DNA of 64,000 bases, taken from contig NC_073746.1 in NCBI RefSeq assembly GCF_029784135.1, positions 227,615,882-227,679,881 on the forward strand, in the 5' to 3' direction. This stretch comes from Toxorhynchites rutilus septentrionalis. Taxonomy: Eukaryota > Arthropoda > Insecta > Diptera > Culicidae. Of this stretch, positions 10,313 through 22,113 are shown one piece after another. Below the pieces are notes generated by a model. The model did not search any database, was not told the origin of the DNA, and saw only the letters and a list, made by a program, of their open reading frames with translations. Numbering within the stretch: the first letter of the stretch is position 1; each line of letters opens with the position of its first letter. A program made the translations under genes and the position numbers.

Positions 10313-13300
10313 CAGCTTTGCCCAGAAAATGATTGTTCCATTTTTCGTTTGTATGTTTCAATAGTTCTCATTTTGTTAAATATGTACAAAAAAAAATTCG
10401 AATAATTTCGTAAAAACTTATCCGTTCTGAATTGTCGCTGAGAATTCTGCTCTTCAATTTTCTGTAATTCCTCCGACAGTAAACGATGGACTCCGGATTT
10501 TTCTTCCTACCTCAGATATCAAAAATCCTCTGCCAAAATACTGCAATATTTTCATTTTTTTCTTTCAGCAAAACTTAGAACGACTGGTGTCTTTTATTTT
10601 TTGCAGGAACTTGCGACATCAAATTTATTTCAAAATTTGAACACAACCCACAACCTTCTGATTGTTTACTAACGAAAACGAATTTGGCGTTTGTGGATTG
10701 TAAGAAAAACTTACACTAGACATAATTTCAAAACAACACTGATGTAAACAAAATTGTAAGAGTTGGTGAACGTTTTCGGAAAGGTCGTCGCACACAAATT
10801 ATGTTTCGGGTTTTGAAAGGAGAGGGATGATCCATTGAATTGAAGAGAGCTGGAGTAGTGGAATAATTACTTTTGGTATGACATAATTTATGTAAAACAT
10901 CTTACAAGAGTATGGCTATTGAGAGAAAACTTTGAATGAAACAACATATAAAATATATTATTATTCATAATCAAATTTAAAAACTAGTAGTATTAAACAT
11001 TATTATAATGAATATTTTATAAACATTTCGAAGGAGTTGAAATATTAATTGCATTTATAGGTAGGTATCTATGAACTTTGTATTTAGAAAGCCTTTTTTC
11101 ATAGAAATTCCATTGACTTTAAAACAACTTTGTCGTGCATCATATTGTTATGAGGTCGAAAATTGTGGATACGCCCTCATAAGAAAACAGTTGCTACTGA
11201 ATTGAGTAATATGATATTGAAAGCTGTAATATTGTGTAGCTGCCGAAAATCGTCTGTTTCCGGTTAATTTGATGTGGTGAACCTAGATCGAAACAAGATG
11301 ATTGGAAAAATTTAACGCAGCCCCAATGTCTACATCACATAATTTTAAACGAATTGCAAAACCCATTTCGGAAACGCATCACAGGACACCAGGACCCAGG
11401 ACACCAAACGGAGACTTATTCTAGGAAGTGAATCCTCTAAGCATTGAGAGAAAATAAAAACCTAACTTGCAAGGGAATCCTAAACATACTCTAAACCTTT
11501 CTAAACTTGGAACCTCTGGGCGTACGGTCTCTCCATTTAACCTCATTATTTTATTGACTCCGTCATAATCCGCTGTAAATCGGAACCCAGCCATTCATCC
11601 AGCGGTAACCGCAACCGCCGCCGTCGCCGCCGCCACCAATCGTGAAGCAAGCCCAGCGAAAGTGCCTGCTGCTGCTCGCCCACTCATAATTTATTATCAG
11701 CCACCAATCTCTGTGGCAGAGCAACTCAATTCGTGATGATGCCCTTTTCCCGGGAACCGTCGGATTGCTCAAATTAGAAGTCACTTCGTTTACTTTGTGT
11801 GGCTGCCTCGGTGCACGATTTTCCAATCAAAAGTCACCCACACCTGCGCGCGTGGGGGTGGATAAGTGTTCTAATGCGACATGACTTTCTAACGAGCTCT
11901 CTCACCGGTTAATGAGTAGCGTTGATTGAACGGTACGAGGAGGAAAAAAACGGAACTCTTTGACATCGCTTCCGGGGGGGACAGCGGGACAACAAGGGGG
12001 AAAAACCAACTAGCTTGGGTCATTTCTGAATGCCGGCCCCGTACTAGAAGAGGACAGCGGCACGATGAAATATTTCACATGATACTCGCCCGAGCAGGAC
12101 TCTTCACTAGAAGGGACCAAGGTTTAACGAGCTTCAAGAACGCTGAGTTATGTTTCAAGATATCCCTCACATCTTTCCTCGGCGGTACAATTGCCTCAAA
12201 ATGCACTCTCGTAGCATGTTTTTTCCCTCTCTGTTGCTTCCTTAAGAATTTCCCGCTTCGCTTGGGAAGTGGATGAAAAATTAAGCAGTGAATAAAAAAT
12301 AATATCGTTGCATTAGAGCCATGTGCCGTGCAAAGCTGAGCAAAGAACTGAGAACCGACCAAAGGAAAGCGTTTATGAAGCCGCGATTTTATGCGCGATG
12401 TTTACCGGCATACTCTGGCGCTGCAAGCCGTTTCTACGATGATGATGATGACTGTGGCGATGATCAGCAGCATCACCATCGCCATCGTCATCTTTTCCGC
12501 CTGTTCTCGGTAAAGAATACGTACGATTCCGCGAACAAGAGCGAAGCGCTAAATGGATGGTTACTTTGGAATGCATTCTCAGCACCCTCCGACAAGATGC
12601 TATAACTTTTCTAACGAAAGTGAGAGTGAAACATTATGATGATAGGTTTATTGCATTGTGATGAACCGCCAACCGTGGTGAATAAGGTGCGAGTGATTAA
12701 CTTGAATTCTTAGTGGAGAAATCAGCGATCTATTGAATATTATCGAATATTGAGGGATTTTTGAAGACTGGTTGTAAGCCGTTCATTTTATCCGCAGCAA
12801 TTTCGTTTCAATTCAAGTAACACAGAGGAAAACGACAATGTTTTTGATTGAAGTGATTGAACAAATTGAATTAATTAGATAGCATACAGGAGACGATTGA
12901 GAGGTTCGAAGCAAAATTTGAGACAGGAATTCAACTACTTCTTAGGACAAATCTCAACCATGCTAAACAATCAAGTTTCACTACTATTTATCACTTAATT
13001 CATTTGCAAGGCATAATTTTATTTTTTTATTTTATGTTGCGATTTTTAAAATTGATGAATTCGATGTTTTTTAAAATACAAAACTTCGAGTATCGCTAAG
13101 AAGGGAATTTTAGTCTAGAAATTTGTAAAAAACCGATTTTTTCTTCTTATTTCTGAAGTTTAGACATTCATGAATATACCCTATAAAAAACTTTTTGGAA
13201 ATCCCATTTTTGTTGCCATTTTAGTGATGCGGTATCTAATCGAGAACGGCCTAGACACAAAACTTGATACGCGTTTTTCTCGAAACAACTTCATTAAAAC

Positions 13301-13669
13301 TTGCGTACACGATATATAAAGTTCTACTGAACCGATTTATTTTGATTATATTTGATGTGAATAAATCTTTATGCATCTCTCTATTGCATGAATCAATAGA
13401 AAAAATATTTTTTAATTTTACTATTTTTTAAAACCATTTTATTTATAGAGCCACCATTTTTTTGACTTGTTCGAGGTTCATACCACAGCAGCTTCTTTAG
13501 TGATTCAGGATCTGTTTTTTTTTCTTTCAGATTACCAGAAGGGCAGGAATCGTGTACGTCACGACACAACTTTTTTTAACCCCCTCACTTCTCCGCTTGT
13601 AACTATTCTAATTTTGAATTTATTTTTTACCGTTTCTTTCACGTTGTATTGTTAAAATATGAAGAAACA
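10313..13669. other. non-coding; low-copy GC-richer island 11.3-12.6 kb
   Basis: 10.3-11.3 and 12.7-13.6 kb are AT-rich without recognisable elements. From about 11330 to 12600 the sequence is GC-richer, shows no transposon similarity and contains short GAT/CAT triplet runs (12435-12500). It looks like low-copy DNA, possibly regulatory or a remote exon, but no frame resembles a known protein and I found no convincing splice-bounded exon. Confidence 0.4.
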
Positions 13670-13681
13670 AATAATAAAATA

Positions 13682-14456
13682 TTTTTTTTTTATTTAAGTC
13701 ATTTATTTTTACAGGCTCAGTTACATAGGTTTAAAGGAGCCGAACTCTTAGCTATACTTTTATTAGTATATATCAACATGTTTCCTTAAATCTAGGGTTA
13801 ATAAAGTAGGAAACCGATTACTCGCGGTCGACTCGAGATTAGAAGGGTGACATAGTTTCTTTTGGAAAAGGAGGGGATATAAGGATATTGTACAATGTTC
13901 ACACTCGCATTCACACTCACGCTCATCATACTCAATTCTTAGATCTATTATTATATCTATTATGTATATACATTTCAGCTTATTCTATAGTTAGTCAGTA
14001 GGGAAACAGTCGCTCGCGAAGGAAAAAAAGGAGAGGATAAGGGTGTACGGACAATCACACACGAAGATCGATAGTTTTAAGGAAAACATATACATATTAG
14101 GGACATGTAATCGAGGTCTAACCGAGCCAACACATCTCTCACCGGTACATTGGGCTGTCTTCCTCTGGCGCGAAGAGAGTTTTCTAAATTCGATCTGGCA
14201 ACAAGATACACCTCGCACGACCAAACAACGTGCTCGATGTCGTGGTAACCTTGGCCACAAACACAGAGATTGCTACTGGCAAGATTGAAACGAAAGAGTA
14301 GCGCATCTAACGAACAGTGATTGGACATGAGTCGGGAGAAGGTGCGAATAAAGTCCCGACTCAAGTCCAGACTTTTGAACCACGGTTTGAGGCTAACCTT
14401 AGGGGAAATTGAGTGAAACCACCGGCCCAATTCATCTTCATTCCATTTGCGTTGCC
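13682..14456 (-). mobile_element. 5'-truncated LINE (Loa/I-like), with C-terminal CCHC
   Basis: The element is flanked by an exact 11 bp target duplication ATAATAAAATA (13671-13681 and 14457-14467). Its A-rich tail is at the low end, so it lies on the - strand. The coding part (down to about 14077) reads GRWFHSISPKVSLKPWF, then SRLMSNHCSLDALLFR and a cysteine/histidine knuckle CVCGQGYHDIEHVVWSC followed by PVRDVLARLD. This arrangement, C-terminal to RT and RNase H, is known from Loa/I-group LINEs. The RT itself is absent. The 3' UTR (13682-13870) ends with a GGCTC..GAGCC hairpin and a TAAAAATAAATGACTTAAATAA tail. Another copy of this UTR is at 2808-2984. Confidence 0.8.
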
Positions 14457-14699
14457 ATAATAAAATAATGAATGGTTGTTCAGAGCTCAAAAAACGAACA
14501 GAATTCGTGCCACTACACTAGAATACTCCTTTAATATGCTACAGAAGACTCACGGTGAATTGACTATTGCAAACAAATGGGTGGGTTATATGTATGATAT
14601 AGCCGTAAGGTTGACGTAGGACTTCCGTTAACTTAGTAATCATGAGTTTGTTTTGATTAAATTATTGATTGACTGCGTGTTGTCTTCGTATCCGCTTTT

Positions 14700-14985
14700 G
14701 TAGTCCGTGTTAGGAAAAAACATTCCGAAGTACAAACATGCATGCGGATACAGAAGTACCCCGGCTTACATGAATCAATAATTTCAAATTATTTTTTATA
14801 CTTTAGATGCTTCGATGACGATTCTCCCAAGCTCCTCGTCCGTTGTAGTCCGTATTGGAAAAACACGTTCTGGTCTGCACAAAAGTGCGAGTACGAATGT
14901 ATCCGCAGCTTGCATGTTTTTGCAACGCTGTAGACACCTCGGTACGTGTTAGGAAAAAAACATTCATTCCGTTATGCATATGCAG
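14700..14985. repeat. reiterated GTTAGGAAAAAACATTC segment
   Basis: GTTAGGAAAAAACATTC occurs at 14709-14725 and, with one extra A, at 14949-14966. A related TAGTCCGTATTGGAAAAACAC lies between them near 14846, and a similar copy is at about 50207-50230. The family resembles the TCTGTTAGGGAACACATT units at 7.9-8.05 kb. No coding sequence. Confidence 0.4.
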
Positions 14986-15310
14986 TAAGGTGCCAGTGAA
15001 AATGTTCATCTCTAATTTCAAAAAGTTACCCCATAAAAAACCCTATAAACCGGCCTATGCCAAATATTAGCTCAATCGGACTTAACTAAAAATGACGCAA
15101 AGCGGTCAAAGTTTGAGTTTTTTGAAAATCAAGAAATCACCCAAGGGGGGAGTAAAGGAAATCGGGGTTTTCGAAAAAAAAATGTTTGATACCAAATGTC
15201 TTTAAATTGCATGAAACGTAGTGTAATCTAGTGTCATCTCGAAAAAAAAATTTTTTGTCCTCCCTTGGGTGATTTTTCGATTTTCAAAAAACTCAAACAT
15301 TGACAATAAT
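14985..15310. repeat. foldback relic related to the 19 kb palindrome
   Basis: Two arms are inverted copies of each other: GTTTGAGTTTTTTGAAAATC plus ATCACCCAAGGGGGGAG at about 15110-15160, and its complement at about 15264-15301. The outer part 14985-15110 matches, inverted, the segment just right of the palindrome (19400-19515: GCGTCATTTTTAG/CGCTTTGCGCC, TTGAAATT, GGGTAACTTTTTGAAAT). It is a shorter member of the same foldback family. Confidence 0.6.
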
Positions 15311-15580
15311 TGTTTTCTTCTTTTTTCCCAAAAATGACTTTTTTTTAAATCATAACTTTTGAACAACTATGAACTATGATGATCGACATATCAAACTAAA
15401 GCACTTGAAAACAGAACAGAAAAAAATCTGTGGATCTTGTGCTTTGATAACGCACCATACTTCAAGGATGTGTTTGTAAACGAATTTTTGATCCTATACT
15501 TTAAAAATGGAATAATTAAGAAAAATGAAAAAAAAATCTATGGACGAAATTTCTCCTAAATTCTATATTTATGAGGACTG

Positions 15581-15953
15581 TTACAAGAATATTTCGAAGC
15601 CTTGCTGGACGACCTTCTGGCTGATGGCCGGAACCTTAGCCCTGACCGACGAAAAGATGGACGTCGGGATGCTATTCAGCTCTTTCGTGGCTTTGGCGAT
15701 CAACTGGTTCTCCGTTTTGTCCACGAACTTATGGAGTACATCCCCCGTTTGAGGTTTCGCCCAAAAACATTCTATCGGTTGCAATTGGGGGGTCGTTGGG
15801 AGGGTTGACGGTCTTCGGCAGAACGTTTATCTTCAGTCGGTCCATTCCCTCTGAAACCTTTCCGTGAACGTGCAGCTGTTGTTCGGATGGATCAGAGGAC
15901 GCATCGTAGTGGAACTTACGATTGGGAGCTGAGGTTAAAGGTATTGAGAACAA
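15581..15953 (-). pseudogene. ITmD37-type transposase C-terminal relic
   Basis: On the - strand the frame reads GMDRLKINVLPKTVNPPNDPP, then after a frameshift QPIECFWAKPQTGDV, with the Glu of the catalytic triad in the PIEcFWA block, and VRAKVPAISQKVVQQGFEIFL at the C-terminus. This is the third-catalytic-residue region of Tc1-mariner superfamily transposases of the DD37 group, and it resembles NPPNAPELRPIEKYWA in the better preserved element at 46958-48012. A shorter decayed copy lies at about 54900-55050. Confidence 0.65.
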
Positions 15954-16089
15954 TTAAGAAAAACCTTGAAAATCTCAGACTACGAAATCACCAAAAACTT
16001 TAACCAAAGTAACCTTACTTGCCGTATGTGAGAAGGTTAACGTAATTTCCGTGCCTTCAAGCAACCAAACAAGACACTGAAACAAAATA

Positions 16090-16216
16090 TAGTGGCCGAA
16101 AGATGCACCCGAAAGTTTACAACGAGATTTTGACGAAGTACGAAGGATGCATGCTGATGGATGACGAAACGTTCGTGAAGATGGGTTTTGGACTGCTTCC
16201 AGGCCTGACATTTTAT
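16090..16216 (+). pseudogene. ITmD37-type transposase core fragment
   Basis: The + strand reads HPKVYNEILTKYEGCMLMDDETFVKMGFGLLPG, matching RKLYTEMLTKPHCLVMDDETYVKADFRQLPG of the element at 46958-48012. It contains the first catalytic Asp (MDDET). It is in the opposite orientation to the C-terminal relic 130 bp away, so the two halves are either an inverted, broken copy or two separate insertions. Confidence 0.65.
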
Positions 16217-17559
16217 TAGGCCCCTGCCAGAGGCAATTTCCCCAGCAAATTTAAGTTGGTTTTCGCTGATAAAGGAAGTTCTTGATTTGACAAGGGATTC
16301 ACAGCTGTTGACAGAAAACCAGAAAATTCTCGTCACAAACAAGGCAATGGACTTGAAAATGTAATGTGGTAAACCTTTTACATTTTGATACAAAATCATG
16401 ATTTGTACTTTCAACCGATCCCAAGTTGCAACTGGTTTTATGATTCCAGATTCTAAATGAAATAAGCTTTAGTGTCGAACCAGCCAGTGACTACTCAACA
16501 GCCTTTCTTAAGACTACTAGTCAACTCCAAAATTTTTAAATTGGCTTTAATGGTTACGAGAATACGTTGTAACAAATTTGAATCAATAATGAAAACTGTG
16601 GCTCGTTGATATATTTCCGATACTTTTTCCATAGAAATATGTACACTTTTTTGTAGTTAATCGTGTGATAAATCATGTTTATAACCAACATTTTGTAGAT
16701 CTTATAGTTTTTAAAGTAAGATTTTTGGAAAAAAAAAAGTTGAAAAAAAACACAAAATGGCAAAAAAATCCTCACACAAAATCTATCAGACCTACAAAAT
16801 TTTGGTCAAAGAATGAAATGTAGGAAATTATTTATGTTTCCATTAGAAAATATCAAGTAAATTTAAAAAAAAAATTATAGGAGGTTGTGTTCAAGTTGAC
16901 ATAGAACTTCACTGTAGTTTGATTCAAGTCGCTTGTTTATAACTGCAGATACTATTTTATAATGCTACGAAAATTTTTAAATAACCATTCTACCAGTTTG
17001 GTCGCCCTGATTTTTTTTTATTGTACAATCATTTGACGATAATTGTTTGATGATTCATTCTTGTACTCGCAGAACAATACATGCTCAAGATAAGCGCAGC
17101 CATCCTTTGTGGAGAAAGTTTTGCTACTGGCAAGCGAAACCGAATCACATACAAAATTCCAGAACGACATTTACTTTCTTGGTGACTAATAAGCGAAATA
17201 AACTTTATCTGCACGCGAACCCAAATAAATTAATGACTTATTATAACTTATTGAATAACTTGGTGTAAAAAATAAAATTTGAAAATAAAATTTTGGTGCA
17301 CAACCTTAACACCTGTTTTGCGCTCTTCTCAACAGAAGCCCTTTCTGTTAATATTGCCAGTCTAGATTAGGTTAGCTGTCATCCTTTGTGGAGAGAGTTT
17401 TCCTACCGTCATGTGGAACCAAATCACTGAGAAAATTCCAGAACATTTATTTTCTTGTGAGCTGACGATACCAAAGCTTGATGATTCCCGACACAATTGG
17501 GTAGCTCAAAACATTAATGAAATGGTGTCAGTTTGATGCAATGTTTGCAATGCAAGAGA
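16217..17559. other. AT-rich DNA with one dispersed-motif copy
   Basis: There is no coding similarity. A left-edge type copy of the dispersed motif is present (GGAGGTTGTGTTCAAG, then TTGACATAGAACT at 16896-16908), followed by two weakly similar ~50 bp segments with CATCCTTTGTGGAGA (17100 and 17381). These are probably decayed repeat pieces. Confidence 0.4.
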
Positions 17560-18265
17560 CATCAGCGAGTGAGTAATTTGGTCGCGTCCACAGCTCAGTC
17601 CGAAACGAAAACATGTGACGGCGCAAAACAAGCAAGAACAAGCGATGTTCATTGTTTCGTATCTAGAACGATACTGAAAGTTTGCCTTTCCTTCCTTTCC
17701 TTGTTGAATTAAAGATACTTTAAACTTCTTCAGTTCATTCGTCTCTAGTCTTCAAAAGGCCCTTGGAAAACTCTACTCTTTCCTCATATTACTCCTCCAT
17801 ACCCATTGCCCTGAGAAATCTATTCGATCCTTCGCCGTCCAGCTCGCCCAGCAACGGTGTTGTCCAGTCGGTGTCCTCACGAAGAATGAACGTTTGCCTC
17901 AGCGAGATCCACTGTTTATACTCTAGGCAAATATTCCCCTTCGTTTTTCTTCTTTTCCTTTGTTCACGGAGACTTTACATCTTACGATTTCCCCTTCATT
18001 GCTCGTCGATAAGTTGATCGTTATTGACAGCTCTGTTCGGGAAAGCACACAAATGGACAGAACAAATGTATGAGGAAATGGAAATGCTTCCAATTTTCAT
18101 CAATTTAAACCATATGGGACTATGGGATTGTAATGTATAGCATATCAAACAAATCTTAGGGAATTTCCGATTCATTTGGTGTGTAAATCGCCAGAATCCG
18201 TTCACGGAAAAAATAGTTATTAACGTTAACTTTATTTCATAAACACTATATTGTTATATAAAAAA
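17560..18265. repeat. histone-like repeat module, copy 2
   Basis: About 17990-18240 is closely similar, in the same orientation, to 27760-27995 (shared CAAATGGACAGAACAAAT, AATGCTTCCAATTTTCATC, GCATATCAAACAAATCTTAG and AATAGTTATTAACGTTAACTT). On its left, 17703-17766 carries the GAATTAAAGATACTTTAAAC..GTTCATTCGTCTCTAG flank and a decayed histone-type hairpin. The right-edge near-palindrome is missing, because LINE sequence follows directly. Confidence 0.6.
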
Positions 18266-18272
18266 ATCGTAT

Positions 18273-18640
18273 TTGAGAAAAATGGATGGACGAAAGAATT
18301 CACTTTGTTCAAATGCAATAGTTTCAACGTGTTCAAGATGTATCGCAATCATAATAAAAAGCTTGCGTAAAGTAGGAGGAGGTGTTTTAATTGCTGTCAG
18401 GTCAAGTCTTCAATTCTTGTTTGTGCGTGTTCGTACAAACAAGAATGTACAAGTGTTCGTACAGATTAAGGCTAAAGACAGCAAAATCTTTGGTGGACCT
18501 TTCTACATACCCAGTGAAACACGTGGTGTTAGGCGCTGTACTTCACCCGAAATACGAATTTCACGAGACAGACAAGTTTTGGATTATGTAACAACAAATT
18601 TGTTCACTAGTTCTCTAAGTGGCATAATACCTATTATTTG
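18273..18640 (+). mobile_element. LINE endonuclease-domain fragment
   Basis: The frame 18273-18632 contains GGGVLIAVRSS followed by NVQVFVQIKAK..KIFGGPFYIPSE. This is the core of the apurinic-like endonuclease domain of Jockey/CR1-group LINE ORF2 proteins (RGGGVLIAV...FVKI....GG.YIPP). Catalytic residues further on (GDFN, SDH) and the RT are absent. It is a short, inactive piece abutting the palindrome at 18645. Confidence 0.65.
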
Positions 18641-18644
18641 TGTA

Positions 18645-19383
18645 TCACCCAAGGAGGGAATAAAAGAAATCGGGATTCTCAAAATTTTTTGTTGGTGCCA
18701 AATGTCTTAAAATGGTGTGAAACGTCGACATCTTGTGTCATCTCAAAAATTTTTTTTTGTCAAAAATCAGCACTCTGAGACTTTTTGTTTTCTTTCGGAA
18801 TATGAAAAGAAAAGTATGGTTTTGGGTGCAAATAAAAAAAAGTTATCTCGATTTTTTTTTTCGGAACTTTCTATGAAATGTTGATTTGCACGATAATATA
18901 CCCTATGCGAAATATTAGCTCATTCAGACTTCATTTATTAGTGTCACAAACGTTAAAATTTAAGTTTTTATTGAAAAACAAAAAATCACCGAAAATCGTG
19001 GTTTGCAAAAAAAAATTGATGCCAAGTTTTTTTTTAAACCCTGATTTCCAGTGATTTTTCGGTTTTCAAAAAAACTCAAATTTTAACGTTTATGACACCA
19101 ATAAATGGAGTCCGAATGAGCTAATATTTTGCATAGGGTATATTATCGTGCAAATCAAAATTTCGTAGCAAGTTCCGAAAGAAAAATCGAGATAACTTTT
19201 TATTGGTACCCAAAACCATACTTTTCGTTTCTTATTCCAAAAAAAAAGTCCCAGAGCGTCGATTTTTGACAAAAATAAAATTCGAGATGACACCAGATCT
19301 CGACGTTTCATGCAATTTTAAGACATTTGGCATCAAACTTTTTTTTTCGAAAACCCCGATTTCCTTTCTCCCCCCTTGGGTGA
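18645..19383. repeat. 739 bp imperfect palindrome (foldback element)
   Basis: The left arm starts TCACCCAAGGAGGG at 18645 and the right arm ends with CCCCTTGGGTGA at 19383. Blocks pair throughout: AAAAAGTTATCTCGATTTTT, TTTGCACGATAATATACCC, ATTAGCTCATTCGGACTCC and TCATAAACGTTAAAATTT each occur, sometimes with one or two differences, in inverted orientation on both sides of a centre near 19015-19025. The spacer is at most a few tens of bases. A transcript would fold into a ~350 bp duplex. The right side continues into sequence shared with 14985-15160. There is no coding sequence. Confidence 0.8.
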
Positions 19384-21425
19384 TTTTTCGATTTTCAAAA
19401 AAACTCAAACTTTGATCGCTTTGCGCCACTCTCCCTTAAGTCCAAAAGCTGAAATTTGGCAGAGGGTGTTTCTTCGTGGTGGTGAACATTTTGTATAGGG
19501 TAACTTTTTGAAATTTTAGGGTCGATTTTTTCCCATACATTCTTTGGCACTCTATATTACCCACATCGAAAAAAAAATTGTACTTTTCGGTCTGTTTTAA
19601 TTTCAGTAAAGAAACATTGAAAAACACTTTTTTGTAAAATATTTGGCCATTTAGGTAGAGAAACAGTATATTAAATTACAAGAAACTGCATCAGAGTTTT
19701 GGGAAACATAAGTATCCAAAGATATAATTGAAGTTCTTCTTAGCATGTCCATTTTACCCCCACCTCCCCTACATTTCAATGACATTAGGGTCATTCGAAC
19801 AATTTCAGTTGAAGCGTTGAACGCCATTACTCAAAACGGGATAGAGCACGCATTTAATACTATTGATTTTATGTGAAAAATATGTTAATAATTTTCGTGA
19901 TGAAATCAATATCAGTCCTCAAACTTTATTGATACACTGGGTATGTCCAATACAACCATTACTGTATTTCGATCGAGCATGGATTCCGCACAGCTTATTT
20001 GGGCTCATCCTAGCGAATCGCTGTTTGCTAAGAAACTCTTATAGTCACGATAAATCGGATTTTAGTTTCAATAGAACTGTTCGAGTCAATACTTGTATTT
20101 TTTATTTTATTTATGACTGTGATATTATGCATCCAATGTAAAAAACGTAGAAAGTTCAATGAAATTGTTATTAAAAAGGCGAACATTTAAAAACTACAAC
20201 ATTTAGCCCTATCGGGACAGCTTCGATCACTGAAGCAAAATGACAGGGTACCAAAAGTCCTCCACTGGTAAAAATTAAACAGAAACCGAGAACCTGCGTT
20301 CCTCCCTTGAACCCAAAAAAAGAAGGTAATTGGTGGGGCTGTGAGTAGGCTGGTGGGATGGCCATCCCTTTTTGAGCTGCTATCTTTATAAACGTCAGCG
20401 GATGGAGGGAAGCGCATGTGGAAAAACGTAACGAGATGATATGAGGGTTCGCTGGACCTTTCCAACCTGTCTCTCTGCGGCTCGTGAGTATACCTCTTCT
20501 GCACACATACGTGCGCTTGTATGTATGTGCTGTATGTTATCAGCAGCAGCAGTGGTGGGGATGAAAGGACAGTTGCGTGCGCATGTGGCTAGTCTTCTGG
20601 TAATAGTGTTGTGTGTTTCGCATGTACAAACTCGCACTCCTCCTACCCCTTTCCGTGGCTGATATGTTGAAAGGATTTCCACCGCTTTTCGTTGTATTGT
20701 CCCTAGCGGAGGGTTAGTTTCCTTCCAATGTGTGTGTATGTGTGCGTGTTTGTTCGACGTTCCTAAGAAAGAGGGTGAGGATATGCTAATCAATTCCCGT
20801 TGCACGAGTATATATGTATAGAAAGAGAACTGGAATCACTCTTGCTCTGCGCTAATGTTGGAGAGTACGCGAGAGCGATTTGCACGCTGGTGAGCGAGAA
20901 CACGGATTCGTTGATAGACTGTAATATAACGGTAGATCAGCGGTTTGCTAACCAGTAGCAATACAACCTTAGGGGGAAACAGTACTTTGGGGATGTTATT
21001 TCCTTCGGGTTGTGCAACATAAAATATGATTCGGAGGAAGAAGCGCAAAGCGCCGCTTATGTGTGTAACGTAAACACACCTGACGCAACGAAACATATCA
21101 TGTGGGGTGTGATTGTGAAATTGATGTATGGTCATTGTAACGTTTGTAAAACCGTTAACATGAAATAAATAAATTACGATTGATAAAAAAAATAACTATT
21201 TAATTATATTTCAAATAACTACTGAAAAAATATTTGTAGAGTCAACTACATTCCAAGATATGATCGTTGATTCTGTTTATTTTTCGACAGAGGTGGATTA
21301 AAATGTAAACAATTACGAGACAATTGTGAGAATGACAGGAACTCTCGTGGACGGGGTAAGAATAATGATACGAATAACACTACGCCAGATCGCCTCCCAT
21401 AATAACGTAACTTTGGCGGGGCATA
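19384..21425. other. mixed non-coding DNA
   Basis: 19384-19530 is the outer flank of the foldback family. About 20010-20095 is an inverted relative of the MITE interior at 21450-21550 (AGCGAATCGCTGTTNGC, CGGATTTTAGTTTCAATAGAAC and TGTTCGAGTCAAT are shared). 20170-21150 is GC-richer low-copy DNA with GA-rich runs (GCGAGAGCG) and a G/T-rich stretch at 20720-20750, but no convincing exon. The rest is AT-rich. Confidence 0.4.
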
Positions 21426-21427
21426 TA

Positions 21428-21572
21428 TTTTATTATGGTAATTATTGGTTTAAGTTATTGACTCGAACAGTTCTATTGAAACTAAAATCCGATATATAGA
21501 GACTACAAAAATAAGTCTCTCTAGAAGAGTTTCTCAGCCAACAGCGATTCGCTAATAATTACCATAATAAAA
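21428..21572. mobile_element. 145 bp TA-flanked MITE
   Basis: The first 19 bp (TTTTATTATGGTAATTATT) are repeated exactly inverted at the right end, and TA lies on both sides (21426-21427 and 21573-21574), as for Tc1/mariner-type insertion. The interior has no coding sequence and matches, inverted, part of 20010-20095. Confidence 0.75.
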
Positions 21573-21659
21573 TATAATTAAATTACAAAATTACGAAAAC
21601 CTCATTGATCTTATCTATCGAATCACTCTTCTTTTATGTTCCCTAAATTTATAGGAATA

Positions 21660-22111
21660 CAGGTGATCTTCGATATAACGTACATTTCACTTTCAAAATT
21701 GTACGTTGTATCGAATTGTACGTTATATCGAAGCCTCATAAAGTACTCACAAACGTAGTCTATAATACATTAATGTGTTGCTGTTTTAGTAAAGTTAATG
21801 AATAACTTCAATCAGAAGACGAAGCCAGCCTTTCTCACGATGTTTCCCTGCGAACTGTTGATTCAAGCTTGATTCATTTAGAATCCGGAATAACAAAACC
21901 AGCTGTATTTCGGGATTGATTGGAGGTACAAAACTTGTTTTAGCATCACAATACAGATAATTCATTGTTCTATCAGAAAAAAAAAATTGATTTTTTTTCC
22001 TTTACACGTTGGAAATGTGTACGTTATATCGAGGTAAAATGTATGTTATATCGAGTGACGTTATATCGAGGGTACGTTATAACGAGGGTACGTTATATCG
22101 AAGTTTCCCTG
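21660..22111. mobile_element. pogo/Tigger-like MITE with reiterated TTATATCGA motif
   Basis: The 452 bp element starts CAGGTGATCTTCGATATAACG and ends CGTTATATCGAAGTTTCCCTG (about 24 bp imperfect inverted repeats beginning CAGG), flanked by TA on both sides (21658-21659 and 22112-22113). CAG-type termini with TA duplication fit pogo/Tigger elements. Variants of GTACGTTATATCGAG occur about five times at 22019-22102 and again near 21703-21735, probably reiterated transposase-binding sites. It encodes no protein. Confidence 0.85.
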
Positions 22112-22113
22112 TA

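Noticed and set aside
18391..18591. Separate small gene in another frame of 18.4 kb
   Set aside because: It is an alternative frame of the LINE endonuclease fragment, which carries the recognisable GGGVLIAV block.
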